From: JAFNGF01 sp964567045
Lineage (GTDB): Bacteria > Planctomycetota > Phycisphaerae > Sedimentisphaerales > Anaerobacaceae
DNA length: 32,406 bases
Direction: 5' to 3'
NCBI GenBank assembly: GCA_964567045.1
Contig: CAZMLE010000047.1
Location: 1-32,406 of the forward strand
This document shows, piece by piece, positions 14,928-22,738 of the stretch. Position 1 is the stretch's first letter. Each line of letters starts with the position of its first letter. The translations under genes and the position numbers were made by a program. The notes under the pieces are model-generated. The model was not told where the DNA came from, made no database searches, and was given only the letters and a program-made list of their open reading frames with translations.

Positions 14928-16133
14928 TTAATGCGGGTAATACGGGTGTATGCCAGGAGGACCAGGGCATGGCTCACCGTCATCCTCCGCCCAGGAAGGG
15001 AGAGACAGGTCGTTACTTCTGCGCCAGACTCTCTGTGGTGCGCCGCCATCAACACAGTCGTATATTGTGGTCCTCCAGCACCAATAGCCTTGACAGCCTT
15101 CTCCATCGGTACCGGGCTCATCATTCCTAGACGTGTTCTTCGTCTTAAGGAAAACTTTCGGCGGATAATTGCTTTTCTTGTACCACCATCTATTGTCTCC
15201 CTTACCCCAGATGCATTCGCCAATCTCAGTTTCCATGCTTTCGGTCCAGTACCAATAAAAGAAACGACACCAGGGTAATGAGTACTGAACACACGCTATT
15301 ATTACCTTATGTCCACAAGAATCAGGTTCTTCCGCTGTGTAGCCGAGGAGGCAGGGCGGATCAGGAATTATTCCACAGCCAAAACCGGGTACAAACTCTT
15401 CCCAAAGTCCCGATAGCTCCGGGGTTTTGACGGTGATGGTATCTCCCGTGTCGACATTACCGCATCTGGCCCTTACAACAACGTACTCTCCAGGCTTGGT
15501 GAGACCACCAACCGTTGTGGTTGGGCCCCATAAGGATGACAAATACGCATTTGTCCCTGAGGACTGCTCTACAATTGTCCAGTGTGGTTCGCCGGAGGGA
15601 AACGAGGCGCCTGTGGGATAAGGTTTTGCTTCCAGGTTGGCACTATCACCGGGACATATCCGTATGGGTCCTTCGTTATTAGTACCATATTGTACGAGTT
15701 TGTCAACCTTCACTACGGTGACAGTTCTGGTGCACGTCGCCGTCTTATCACTGCACCCTGTCCCGCTGCAGCAACAAGCATTGTCGTCGTCATATACCTT
15801 CAGCTTGACCGTGTAAGACCCTGCGGTCGAATACGAATGTGTGGCATACCCGTCGCCGGGGCTCTCCGTGTAGTCATAAGTGCCATCGTTGGTCCAGTCC
15901 CATTGAAACTGCCTGATCCCTTTTATCATGCTAACGCCTTTGCACGAACTGCAGGTTGAACAATCGGGGTCATAGGAGGCTGTCGCGCCAAAGGTCACTG
16001 TTTGGCCAACGCATACCGGGTTTGGGTATACCCACATACTGGCTACCGGAGACTCACAACACGCGTAGACCTGAGGAGTTGCAAAGGGCACCAGAAGCGA
16101 GATGCAAACACAAATTAGGGCCTTGCCGTTCAT
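14928..16133 (-). CDS. Secreted cysteine-rich PKD-domain protein
   Basis: The 401-residue product has a signal peptide ending near QVYA. A PKD domain spans about 28-142 (PVCVGQTVTFGATASYDPDC, FQWDWTNDGTYDY, STAGSYTVKLKVYDDD), interrupted by a CSTCSSCKG loop. A second Ig-like region covers about 150-240 (PGDSANLEAKPYP, GEYVVVRARCGN). The last 150 residues are Trp/Tyr-rich with pairs of Cys. About 23 cysteines remain after cleavage, suggesting many disulfides outside the cytoplasm. AAGGAAGG lies 5 bases before the ATG. It sits 12 bases after the TPR gene. Confidence 0.75.
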   Translation of the reverse strand: MNGKALICVCISLLVPFATPQVYACCESPVASMWVYPNPVCVGQTVTFGATASYDPDCSTCSSCKGVSMIKGIRQFQWDWTNDGTYDYTESPGDGYATHSYSTAGSYTVKLKVYDDDNACCCSGTGCSDKTATCTRTVTVVKVDKLVQYGTNNEGPIRICPGDSANLEAKPYPTGASFPSGEPHWTIVEQSSGTNAYLSSLWGPTTTVGGLTKPGEYVVVRARCGNVDTGDTITVKTPELSGLWEEFVPGFGCGIIPDPPCLLGYTAEEPDSCGHKVIIACVQYSLPWCRFFYWYWTESMETEIGECIWGKGDNRWWYKKSNYPPKVFLKTKNTSRNDEPGTDGEGCQGYWCWRTTIYDCVDGGAPQRVWRRSNDLSLPSWAEDDGEPCPGPPGIHPYYPH

Positions 16134-16145
16134 ATATTCCTTCCT

Positions 16146-17789
16146 TTATTTAGGAGTTCTCGACTCCCAGCGTTCCAAGAGATCGGACGCAGCCTCAACC
16201 GCTGGGCAGTATGGATGATTCGCAAGCACTTCCTGGCACGCATAACGTATCATTACGGCGGCGTCTTCTTCTGGAATACTTCCGGACCTTGCCAGTTCAT
16301 CAAAGCACTGCCCAAGCAAGAATTGAGCGTTCCAGGCACGCTCGTAATTCGGCCAATTATCTAATACTACTTGGTAATACTCTATCGCGTCCTCGTATTC
16401 CGCGAGTCTCTCACAGCAGCGAGCAACAAAATAGTAGGCCTGTGCGGTAATAGATGACTGCGGCAATTCGTTTATTATCCTTTCCCATATTGCTATGGCT
16501 TTTTGGAAATGGGATTTGGCCTCCGCGGTCTGGCCCTGATTCTCGCACCCAAAAGCCTTGTTGTAATATTGCTCTCCCAGCATAAATATCGCCGTCGGTA
16601 GGTCCGCCTGCTCACGAAAATCAGTGATTAAAATATCGACCGTCTTATCGGCGGCGGCGTAATTCCCAAGGGCAATATCTGTCTTTGCCATATCCATCTT
16701 TGCCCACATCGCCTGCACGTCCTCTGGCCAGCGGTCGATAACGTACCGGTCAAGCTCGTCAGCTTTAGCGTAGTTTGCTAACTTGCGATACTCCCAGGCC
16801 GTATCGTGAATGGCTCTGGCTATATGTTCACTCCAGGAAAAATCAGCAATTAATTTCTCAACAGCAGCTTCGGCGCTGGGGGCATCTGCGAGAGCCAGAT
16901 ATGACTTTATCAGGTCTGCCTGTGCCCATATAGCGTGCTCACCTTTGGGCCAGTTCGTCACGACATGCTTATAAAGCTGGTTTGCGTTCTCATATTTTTT
17001 CAGGTCGCGATAGTACTGCCCTGTGTCCCAGATGGCTCTTGCTATGAGCGGACTCTCGTTGAAATTGGTAAGTAATTTCTCAACGGCAGCTTCAGCGGCA
17101 GTATCGTCACCTTGTGCAAGATATGACTTTATCAAATCTGCCTGTGCCCACAACGCGTGCTCGGCTTCGGGCCAGGTCTCTACCACAAGTTGATACAACG
17201 CATTAGCCTTTTTGTACCTCTGTGTGTAGCGATAATGCTGCGCTACATCGTGAATGGCCCTTGCTATAAGCGCGTGCCCAGAATAATTGGTAAGTAATTT
17301 AGCGGTAGCATCTTCAGCATTGGTCTCGTCACCTTGATCGACGTAGTACTTTGCGATATCCATTTGCCCCAGCACCGCGTAATCGCTGTCAGGCCATGTA
17401 GCTACCACATATTGGTCTAATTCGTTAGCTTTTTCGTGTTTATTTACACAGCGATACCGATATGCTATGTCGTGAACTGCCTGAGTTATATCCTTGTCAC
17501 CTAAGAAGTTTGCAAGCAACTGGTTGTAGGCTGTTTCTGCCTGTGGGTATCTGCGCCAGGCAATGTAAAGGAAGGCAAGCTGCTTTTGGGCGGCAAAGGC
17601 ATCCTCAGTGCCTGGATGGTCGTTTACGATTTGCTGATAAATAGCCTCCGCCTGTTGATATTCGCCCTTTTTGAATAAGCTCTCTGCCTTTTCGAGTTGA
17701 CCCGCGACGGCGGCAAAACATAATGAGGTTAGCGTAAATAGCAAGAAAGGACATAAGAAGCAGATGCGGGCCGGACGTTTGGTCATCAT
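16146..17789 (-). CDS. Secreted tetratricopeptide-repeat protein
   Basis: The start at 17789 is preferred because AGGAGGT lies 5 bases upstream; a longer frame would begin with TTG across that site. The 547-residue product has a signal peptide (about 1-30) and then TPR units throughout. Residues about 115-365 consist of near-identical blocks of about 70 residues (WPEAEHALWAQADLIKSYLA, then AAVEKLLTNF, IARAIHDTA.. YRxLxKYxxAN), so a two-TPR unit has been duplicated in tandem about four to five times. The last TPRs (EYEDAIEYYQVVLDNWPNYE) resemble YbgF/outer-membrane assembly TPRs. It leads an operon with two secreted proteins and may scaffold them in the periplasm. Confidence 0.8.
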   Translation of the reverse strand: MMTKRPARICFLCPFLLFTLTSLCFAAVAGQLEKAESLFKKGEYQQAEAIYQQIVNDHPGTEDAFAAQKQLAFLYIAWRRYPQAETAYNQLLANFLGDKDITQAVHDIAYRYRCVNKHEKANELDQYVVATWPDSDYAVLGQMDIAKYYVDQGDETNAEDATAKLLTNYSGHALIARAIHDVAQHYRYTQRYKKANALYQLVVETWPEAEHALWAQADLIKSYLAQGDDTAAEAAVEKLLTNFNESPLIARAIWDTGQYYRDLKKYENANQLYKHVVTNWPKGEHAIWAQADLIKSYLALADAPSAEAAVEKLIADFSWSEHIARAIHDTAWEYRKLANYAKADELDRYVIDRWPEDVQAMWAKMDMAKTDIALGNYAAADKTVDILITDFREQADLPTAIFMLGEQYYNKAFGCENQGQTAEAKSHFQKAIAIWERIINELPQSSITAQAYYFVARCCERLAEYEDAIEYYQVVLDNWPNYERAWNAQFLLGQCFDELARSGSIPEEDAAVMIRYACQEVLANHPYCPAVEAASDLLERWESRTPK

Positions 17790-18102
17790 AGCGTACCTCC
17801 TGCGCAATCGCGCTTACGTTAATGTTGCCCGATCAATGGTGGCATGCCTGGCTGCTCACTTTATTTTTTCGCGTTTAGATTTGTGCAAAATCAGCGATGC
17901 TTATATGTTGTAGTCGCGCCGAAAAATCTACCTATAACTAAGATTACCCCCCTCACAGCGCAACTATCAAGAAAATTTCTTAAAAAATTTTGGCTTTGTG
18001 CAGCACTTGTGTAAGTCTCGCCCACCCAAAGACTTAAGTGCATCGGTGATACTGCCATCGCCGGTGCGGCGACGGCTAAACAGCCAGCGGTAAAACCGCC
18101 GG
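17790..18102. other. Upstream region of the TPR operon
   Basis: This 313-base gap has no gene. It must hold the TPR-operon promoter, but I see no strong -35/-10 pair. An AT-rich patch (AAAATTTCTTAAAAAATTTT, about 17973-17992) lies in the middle, and two GGCTAA hairpins lie next to the end of queG. Confidence 0.5.
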
Positions 18103-18108
18103 CTAAAT
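18054..18108. repeat. Two tandem GGCTAA hairpins at the end of queG
   Basis: Hairpin one (18054-18080) pairs GCCATCGCC with GGCGACGGC (one mismatch) and ends GGCTAAA. Hairpin two (18082-18108) pairs AGCCAGCGGT with ACCGCCGGCT (one mismatch), loop AAA, and also ends GGCTAAAT. The CTA at 18103-18105 is the stop codon of queG on the minus strand. Confidence 0.65.
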
Positions 18109-19038
18109 ATTGGCCAGGCAGATTCGGGCGTTCCTTTTTAGGCCCTCAAGGCCAGTGCGTTTAATTACCGAGTCAGCAAAGGCTGCTCCGAAATCTCTTT
18201 CGTTCATATCCAGAATCTGCTGCAAGCTCAGCGCGGCTCTGTCACGATAAAACTTGAATTCGCTGCTGTGCCACACAGAAGCTTTCTGCTGGTAGGGACA
18301 AGCCAGCACGCATTCGTCGCAGCCAAACAGCCGGTCGCCGATCTTTTCGGCCAATTCCGATGGTATCGTGCCTTTGTGCTCGATTGTCAAATAGTTGATG
18401 CACTTATTGGCGTCGAATTGGCCATCGGCTCGCAAAGCACCGGTCGGACAAGCATCGATGCACTTAGTGCAGGTTGAGCAAGTGCCTGTGCTTGGCTGGT
18501 CAAATTGGAGTTTAACGGTCGTGATTACTTCGCCCAGAAATATCTGCGGCCCCAAAGCGGGATTTATTAGCATGTGGTTTTTTCCGATAAAGCCCAGGCC
18601 GGCCCGCGCGGCTAATGCCCTTTCAGCTACCGGAGCCGAATCAACGCATATCTTGAATCTATGACCGGGGCCGGCAAGAGAACCGACAAAGTCAGTCAGT
18701 TTGCGCAGCCTGGTCTTTACGAAAGGGTGATAATCTTCATACTGGGCGTAGGTTGCGACCCGACCTGTTGGTGCGGCTGCGTCCGGCTGATTTTGTCTCG
18801 GCGGTTTGTAGTTTAGGCCCACGACTATCACTGACTGGGCATTTTCCAGAAGTTTGGCGGGATTCATCCGCTTGTCGAGATTTCTGTGCATATAGTCCAT
18901 TTGACCCGCAAAGCCGGATGCCAGCCATCTGTTGAGCAATTCAATTTGTCGGCTGTCTATCGGCGAGGCGTCAGCTACGCCGACCAGGTCAAAGCCTAAT
19001 TCAAGCGCTTCGCGCTTTATGTCGTCAGTCAAGCTCAT
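18103..19038 (-). CDS. queG: Epoxyqueuosine reductase (short form)
   Basis: The 311-residue product carries out the last step of queuosine synthesis in tRNA: reduction of epoxyqueuosine, with cobalamin and two 4Fe-4S clusters. It shows the N-terminal cobalamin-binding fold (SVIVVGLNYK, GRVATYAQYEDYH, CVDSAPVAERALAARAGLGF, FIGKNHMLINP), the first ferredoxin motif CSTCTKCIDACPTGAL and the second CDECVLACPYQQK. The protein ends at GLKRNARICLANI, just where family members usually continue (RNA-ALGN...), and lacks the extra C-terminal part of the Escherichia coli (379 residues) and Bacillus forms. The stop lies in a hairpin repeat. Short QueG proteins exist, so it may still work. A TATAAT box lies only 8 bases before the ATG, suggesting an almost leaderless mRNA. 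Confidence 0.88.
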   Translation of the reverse strand: MSLTDDIKREALELGFDLVGVADASPIDSRQIELLNRWLASGFAGQMDYMHRNLDKRMNPAKLLENAQSVIVVGLNYKPPRQNQPDAAAPTGRVATYAQYEDYHPFVKTRLRKLTDFVGSLAGPGHRFKICVDSAPVAERALAARAGLGFIGKNHMLINPALGPQIFLGEVITTVKLQFDQPSTGTCSTCTKCIDACPTGALRADGQFDANKCINYLTIEHKGTIPSELAEKIGDRLFGCDECVLACPYQQKASVWHSSEFKFYRDRAALSLQQILDMNERDFGAAFADSVIKRTGLEGLKRNARICLANI

Positions 19039-19095
19039 ATCGCTCGATTATACTCGATTCCATCATATCTTTCACGGACACCACCGATGGACAAG

Positions 19096-19110
19096 GCTCT
19101 TCAGAAGAGC
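19096..19110. repeat. Small inverted repeat upstream of the catabolic operon
   Basis: GCTCTT, loop CAG, AAGAGC forms a perfect 6-base stem 55 bases before the UroD-like start. It is in the right place for an operator shared by the divergent queG and the catabolic operon, but it is short enough to be chance. Confidence 0.25.
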
Positions 19111-19165
19111 AGGTTGGAGTTTCGGCTTTTCACCGTTGGCTTTGGCCGCTAAAATACTTGGAGCG

Positions 19166-20269
19166 ATGTCCCTGGAAAATTGCCAACTGGTCAGCTATAT
19201 TGCTCCAGCGGCGCCGGCGACGCGTCGGCTGGCTGCCGGCGATGAGCCGTTCTTGCGTCCGGAAATTGGCTTTACGCCAAACTGGTATCGTGCTTCCATA
19301 GGGATCGACTTTGGAAAGGGCTGGCATACCGACCCTGAATACAGGCGCAAAATGGTGCTGGCTATGCGACGTGAACTAAGGCGACGATTTCCAGGGACAC
19401 GAATCGGCGGTATCGACCGCCCGGAGCAGCCGCTCGATTTGCTGACCGGCGTCCATGGCTGCTGCACGGTGGCTGCGATTTATGGAGTTCCAATCGTGTA
19501 TGCCGAGGACAACTGGCCGAATTGCGAGCATCAGTTCCTCAGTGACGATGAGGTCGATGTGCTGGAGCCGCCCAACCTAGATGCGAATTGTTTCTTCCAG
19601 GAGTTGATGTCACAGGTGGACTGGATTGCCCGTAGCGAAGGACAAGTGGAAGGATTTATCAACTGGCAGGGCGTGCTCAACAATGCGTACCGCTTACGAG
19701 GCGAAAAACTGTTTTACGACGTGGTTGACTCGCCGCAGCGCTCTTATCATTTATTTGATTGTATCTGCACGACCATGATTGAGGCAACAAAGCGGCTGCA
19801 CCAGCGGCAATTGGACAGCGGCGTAGAAATGGGCTTCTTTACTGTGAGTAACTGCCTGGTCAACATGATGTCATCTGGGAAGTACCGTGACATGCTGCTG
19901 CCCTTTGACCGGCGTATCGCGGATGCGTTCGGCTGCATCGGCATCCATAACTGCGCCTGGAATGCCGATCCGTATATGGACGCTTACGCTTCCGTTCCGC
20001 ACGTAGGCTATATCGACATGGGGCTGGAATCGAACCTGGCCCGCGCAAAACAGGCTTTTACCTATGGGCGGCGGGCGCTGATGTACAAGCCCACGGACAT
20101 GGCAAACAAATCGCTGGAGGCGATTCGAGCGGATTTGGAACGGATCGCGCGCGACTATGCGCCATGCGATGTAGTAGTTGCGGACATCGAGGCCGGGACA
20201 CCAGATGAGCGCGTTCTAGCGTTTCTTGAGCTGTGTGACAAACTTAATTGTAGAATGGAGAGCGAGTAA
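19166..20269 (+). CDS. Uroporphyrinogen-decarboxylase-like protein (catabolic clade)
   Basis: The start is uncertain. ATG at 19166 begins the part that looks conserved (MSLENCQLVSYIAPAAPATR); GGAG lies only 2 bases upstream, and in-frame TTG codons further up are possible. The longer frame to 18932 runs over queG and is rejected. The 367-residue product resembles the UroD/MtaA superfamily, a TIM barrel: DSPQRSYHLFDCICTTMIEA and the C-terminal GIHNCAWNADPYMDA, VGYIDMGLESNLARAKQAF. It lacks heme-pathway context and is the first gene of an operon with an aldolase and transporter (2-base gap to the next gene). In this clade the reaction is unknown; decarboxylation or methyl transfer on a sugar-derived substrate are possibilities. 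Confidence 0.65.
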   Translation: MSLENCQLVSYIAPAAPATRRLAAGDEPFLRPEIGFTPNWYRASIGIDFGKGWHTDPEYRRKMVLAMRRELRRRFPGTRIGGIDRPEQPLDLLTGVHGCCTVAAIYGVPIVYAEDNWPNCEHQFLSDDEVDVLEPPNLDANCFFQELMSQVDWIARSEGQVEGFINWQGVLNNAYRLRGEKLFYDVVDSPQRSYHLFDCICTTMIEATKRLHQRQLDSGVEMGFFTVSNCLVNMMSSGKYRDMLLPFDRRIADAFGCIGIHNCAWNADPYMDAYASVPHVGYIDMGLESNLARAKQAFTYGRRALMYKPTDMANKSLEAIRADLERIARDYAPCDVVVADIEAGTPDERVLAFLELCDKLNCRMESE

Positions 20270-20271
20270 AT

Positions 20272-21207
20272 ATGGGGTCGAACTCTGACTTATTGCCAAG
20301 GCCACTGCGCGGCATCATTCCGCCGATGGTGACGCCGCTTCTGGACCGTGACAGTCTGGATGTGGTCGGCATAGAGCGGCTGATCGAGCATATTCTGGCC
20401 GGCGGCGTCCACGGACTATTTATCCTGGGCACGACCGGTGAAACGCCGAACCTCAGCCACCGCCTGAAATTCGAGCTTATCGAGCGCGTTTGCTCGCAGG
20501 TTGCGGAGCGCGTGCCGGTATTGGTTGGGATCACCGACACCTCGTTTGTGGAGTCGGTAAGTCTGGCTCACAAGGCGAAGGATGGCGGCGCACAGGCGGT
20601 CGTATTAGCACCACCATATTACTTTCATGCGGCACAGGCCGAGCTATTGCAGTACCTTGAGCACTTAACGCCCGAGTTACCGTTGCCACTATTTCTATAT
20701 AACATGCCGACTGTTCCCAGGCCGGTCTTTGAGCCTGCGACCGCGCGGGCTGCAGCCGACATGCCTGGCATTGTAGGCTTGAAAGATAGTTCCGCCGACA
20801 TGATCTATTTTCACCAACTGCAGCTAATCCTAAGCGAGCGGCCGGACTTTTCGCTTTTGATGGGACCTGAAGAGCTATTGGCTGAGGCAGTTTTATTGGG
20901 TGCTCATGGCGGTGTGTGCGGAGGAGCCAACCTTGTTCCACAGCTTTATGTTGACCTGTATAATGCAGCGTATGCAGGCGACCTGCCGAGGGTAAAGTCT
21001 CTGCACAAAAGGGTGATGCAGATAAGTAGCACCATTTATACCGTGGGCCGGTACGAGTCGAGTTTTCTAAAGGGCCTGAAGTGTGCGCTGTCGTGTATGG
21101 GTATTTGCAGCGACTTTTTAGCGGAACCTTTTCATCGGTTTCGTAGTGCCGAGCGTGACGTAATTCGCCAGCATTTAGAAGAGCTTGGCATTACGCCGGC
21201 AAGGTGA
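20272..21207 (+). CDS. DapA/NanA-family aldolase (dihydrodipicolinate synthase superfamily)
   Basis: The 311-residue product is a class I aldolase of the DHDPS/N-acetylneuraminate lyase superfamily. It has GTTGET at 53-58 (pyruvate carboxylate binding), LYNMP with the catalytic Tyr at 143, and Schiff-base Lys 171 in VGLKDSS. GPEELLAEAVLLGAHGGVCG completes the barrel. These residues support pyruvate-dependent aldol cleavage or condensation, but the substrate-binding loop differs from true DapA and NanA. Its operon, with a sodium symporter and a large secreted protein, points to catabolism of a 2-keto-3-deoxy sugar acid rather than lysine synthesis. GGAGAG lies 9 bases before the ATG, inside the end of the previous gene. 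Confidence 0.82.
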   Translation: MGSNSDLLPRPLRGIIPPMVTPLLDRDSLDVVGIERLIEHILAGGVHGLFILGTTGETPNLSHRLKFELIERVCSQVAERVPVLVGITDTSFVESVSLAHKAKDGGAQAVVLAPPYYFHAAQAELLQYLEHLTPELPLPLFLYNMPTVPRPVFEPATARAAADMPGIVGLKDSSADMIYFHQLQLILSERPDFSLLMGPEELLAEAVLLGAHGGVCGGANLVPQLYVDLYNAAYAGDLPRVKSLHKRVMQISSTIYTVGRYESSFLKGLKCALSCMGICSDFLAEPFHRFRSAERDVIRQHLEELGITPAR

Positions 21208-21232
21208 AGCCAACTTAAAAAGGCCGAAGATT

Positions 21233-22726
21233 ATGCCAGCAAGCCTAAGTGCGATTGACATAGGCATTTTGTTTATTTATTGCTGTGTGGTAGTCGCGAT
21301 GGGCCTGTATTATGAGCGCAGGTCTCGCACGGCGGAACAATTTATGGTTGCCGGTCGCACTATTCCCGCCTGGGCGGCCGGCCTGGCGGTGATGAGCACT
21401 TATACCAGCAGCATTTCGTATATCGCTACGCCGGGAAAGGCCTTCGATTCCAACTGGCATCCAATCATCTTCTCGCTTTGTATCTTCCCTGTGGCCTGGC
21501 TGGTCTGCAAATACGCTGTCCCTTATTATCGAAGGATGAAGTTGATCTCCGTTTATAGTTTTCTGGAGGAAAGACTTGGGCGTTGGGGCCGTGTGTATGC
21601 GGCGTTATCGTTTTTGCTGTATATGGTCGGGCGTGTCGCAGTAATTCTCTACCTGGTCGGCCTACTTTTCAGCACATTTGTTCCCTGGAATATCTGTATT
21701 GTGATCCTGGCGATCGGACTTGTCACCATTATTTACACGCTGCTTGGGGGAATGGAGGCCGTGATTTGGACGGATGTCGTTCAGTCGGCGATTATGATTG
21801 TGGGCATAGTTTTTTGCGCCGTAGTTTTATCCGCAGAGGTTTTCGCCGGGCCGAATCCTCTGATTCGGTCAGCTCTTGATGTCGACAAATTTAGCCTGGG
21901 AAGCTGGCAGTTGTCCCTATCTTCACGAACGATATGGGTAATGATTATTTATGGCCTGACAGAAAATCTCCGTAATCTGATGGCAGATCAAAACTTTGTT
22001 CAAAAATACTGCTCGGTTCCCACAGAGCGGCAGGCGAAACGCTCGATATGGATTGCGATGCTGATTTACATTCCACTGACGGCGATTTTTCTTTATATCG
22101 GGACAGCGCTTTTTGCCTTTTACTCGCCCGCAGGGCACAAACTTGGCGCGGGGATAACCAGAGGTGACGAGGTTTTTCCTTACTTTATCGCGACGCAGTT
22201 GCCGGCTGGACTGAAGGGCTTAGTTATTGGCGCGATTGTAGCGGCGGCGATGAGCACCATAGACTCAGCGCTAAATTGCTCAGCGACTGTTTCACTGCTG
22301 GATTTTCACAAGGTATATATTAATCCGGACATAGGAGAGCGCGCCAGCGTGGCGTTTCTGCGCCTTGCGACAGTGGCGTGGGGTTTGCTGGGGACAGGTT
22401 TTGCCATACTAATGATTCGGGCAAAGAGCGCCCTGGATGTCTGGTGGCAAATCTCCGGCATCTTTGGCGGCGGAATCTTAGGGCTATTTATTCTGTCAAT
22501 GCTGCGAATCCGGCTGCGACTTTGGCAGGGTCTGGTCGCGATCGCCGTGAGCATAGCCGTAATTAGCTGGGCAACCTTTGCCCGTAATCTGCCTGCCTCT
22601 TGGAAGTGGGCGCAATGTGACATCGAAGGCATTATTGTAGGCGCACTCGGAACTGCGGCGCTAATGGTGGTTGCTATTTTCTTTGGCTTGACAAATCGCA
22701 GGCGCCGGTGTGTAGCAAATGCTTAA
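21233..22726 (+). CDS. Sodium:solute symporter (SSS family)
   Basis: The 497-residue membrane protein has about 13 hydrophobic helices. It begins near a first helix IDIGILFIYCCVVVAMGLYY, then ERRSRTAEQFMVAGRTIPAW, the usual SSS N-terminus. MSTYTSSISYIATPG (from about 54) and AAAMSTIDSALNCSATV (about 337-353) are the broken-helix segments that carry the sodium sites. It should import a sugar, sugar acid or similar solute with sodium. The ATG at 21233 is used; upstream codons to 21185 overlap the aldolase gene and add no signal. Ribosome binding site is weak (AGGCCGAAG). It lies 25 bases after the aldolase gene and 12 before the next. Confidence 0.88.
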   Translation: MPASLSAIDIGILFIYCCVVVAMGLYYERRSRTAEQFMVAGRTIPAWAAGLAVMSTYTSSISYIATPGKAFDSNWHPIIFSLCIFPVAWLVCKYAVPYYRRMKLISVYSFLEERLGRWGRVYAALSFLLYMVGRVAVILYLVGLLFSTFVPWNICIVILAIGLVTIIYTLLGGMEAVIWTDVVQSAIMIVGIVFCAVVLSAEVFAGPNPLIRSALDVDKFSLGSWQLSLSSRTIWVMIIYGLTENLRNLMADQNFVQKYCSVPTERQAKRSIWIAMLIYIPLTAIFLYIGTALFAFYSPAGHKLGAGITRGDEVFPYFIATQLPAGLKGLVIGAIVAAAMSTIDSALNCSATVSLLDFHKVYINPDIGERASVAFLRLATVAWGLLGTGFAILMIRAKSALDVWWQISGIFGGGILGLFILSMLRIRLRLWQGLVAIAVSIAVISWATFARNLPASWKWAQCDIEGIIVGALGTAALMVVAIFFGLTNRRRRCVANA

Positions 22727-22738
22727 AGGGTTTTCATT

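Noticed and set aside
18932..19165. N-terminal 78 codons of the longest UroD-like frame
   Set aside because: They run antisense across the start of queG and the intergenic region and resemble no protein; the ATG at 19166 begins the conserved part.
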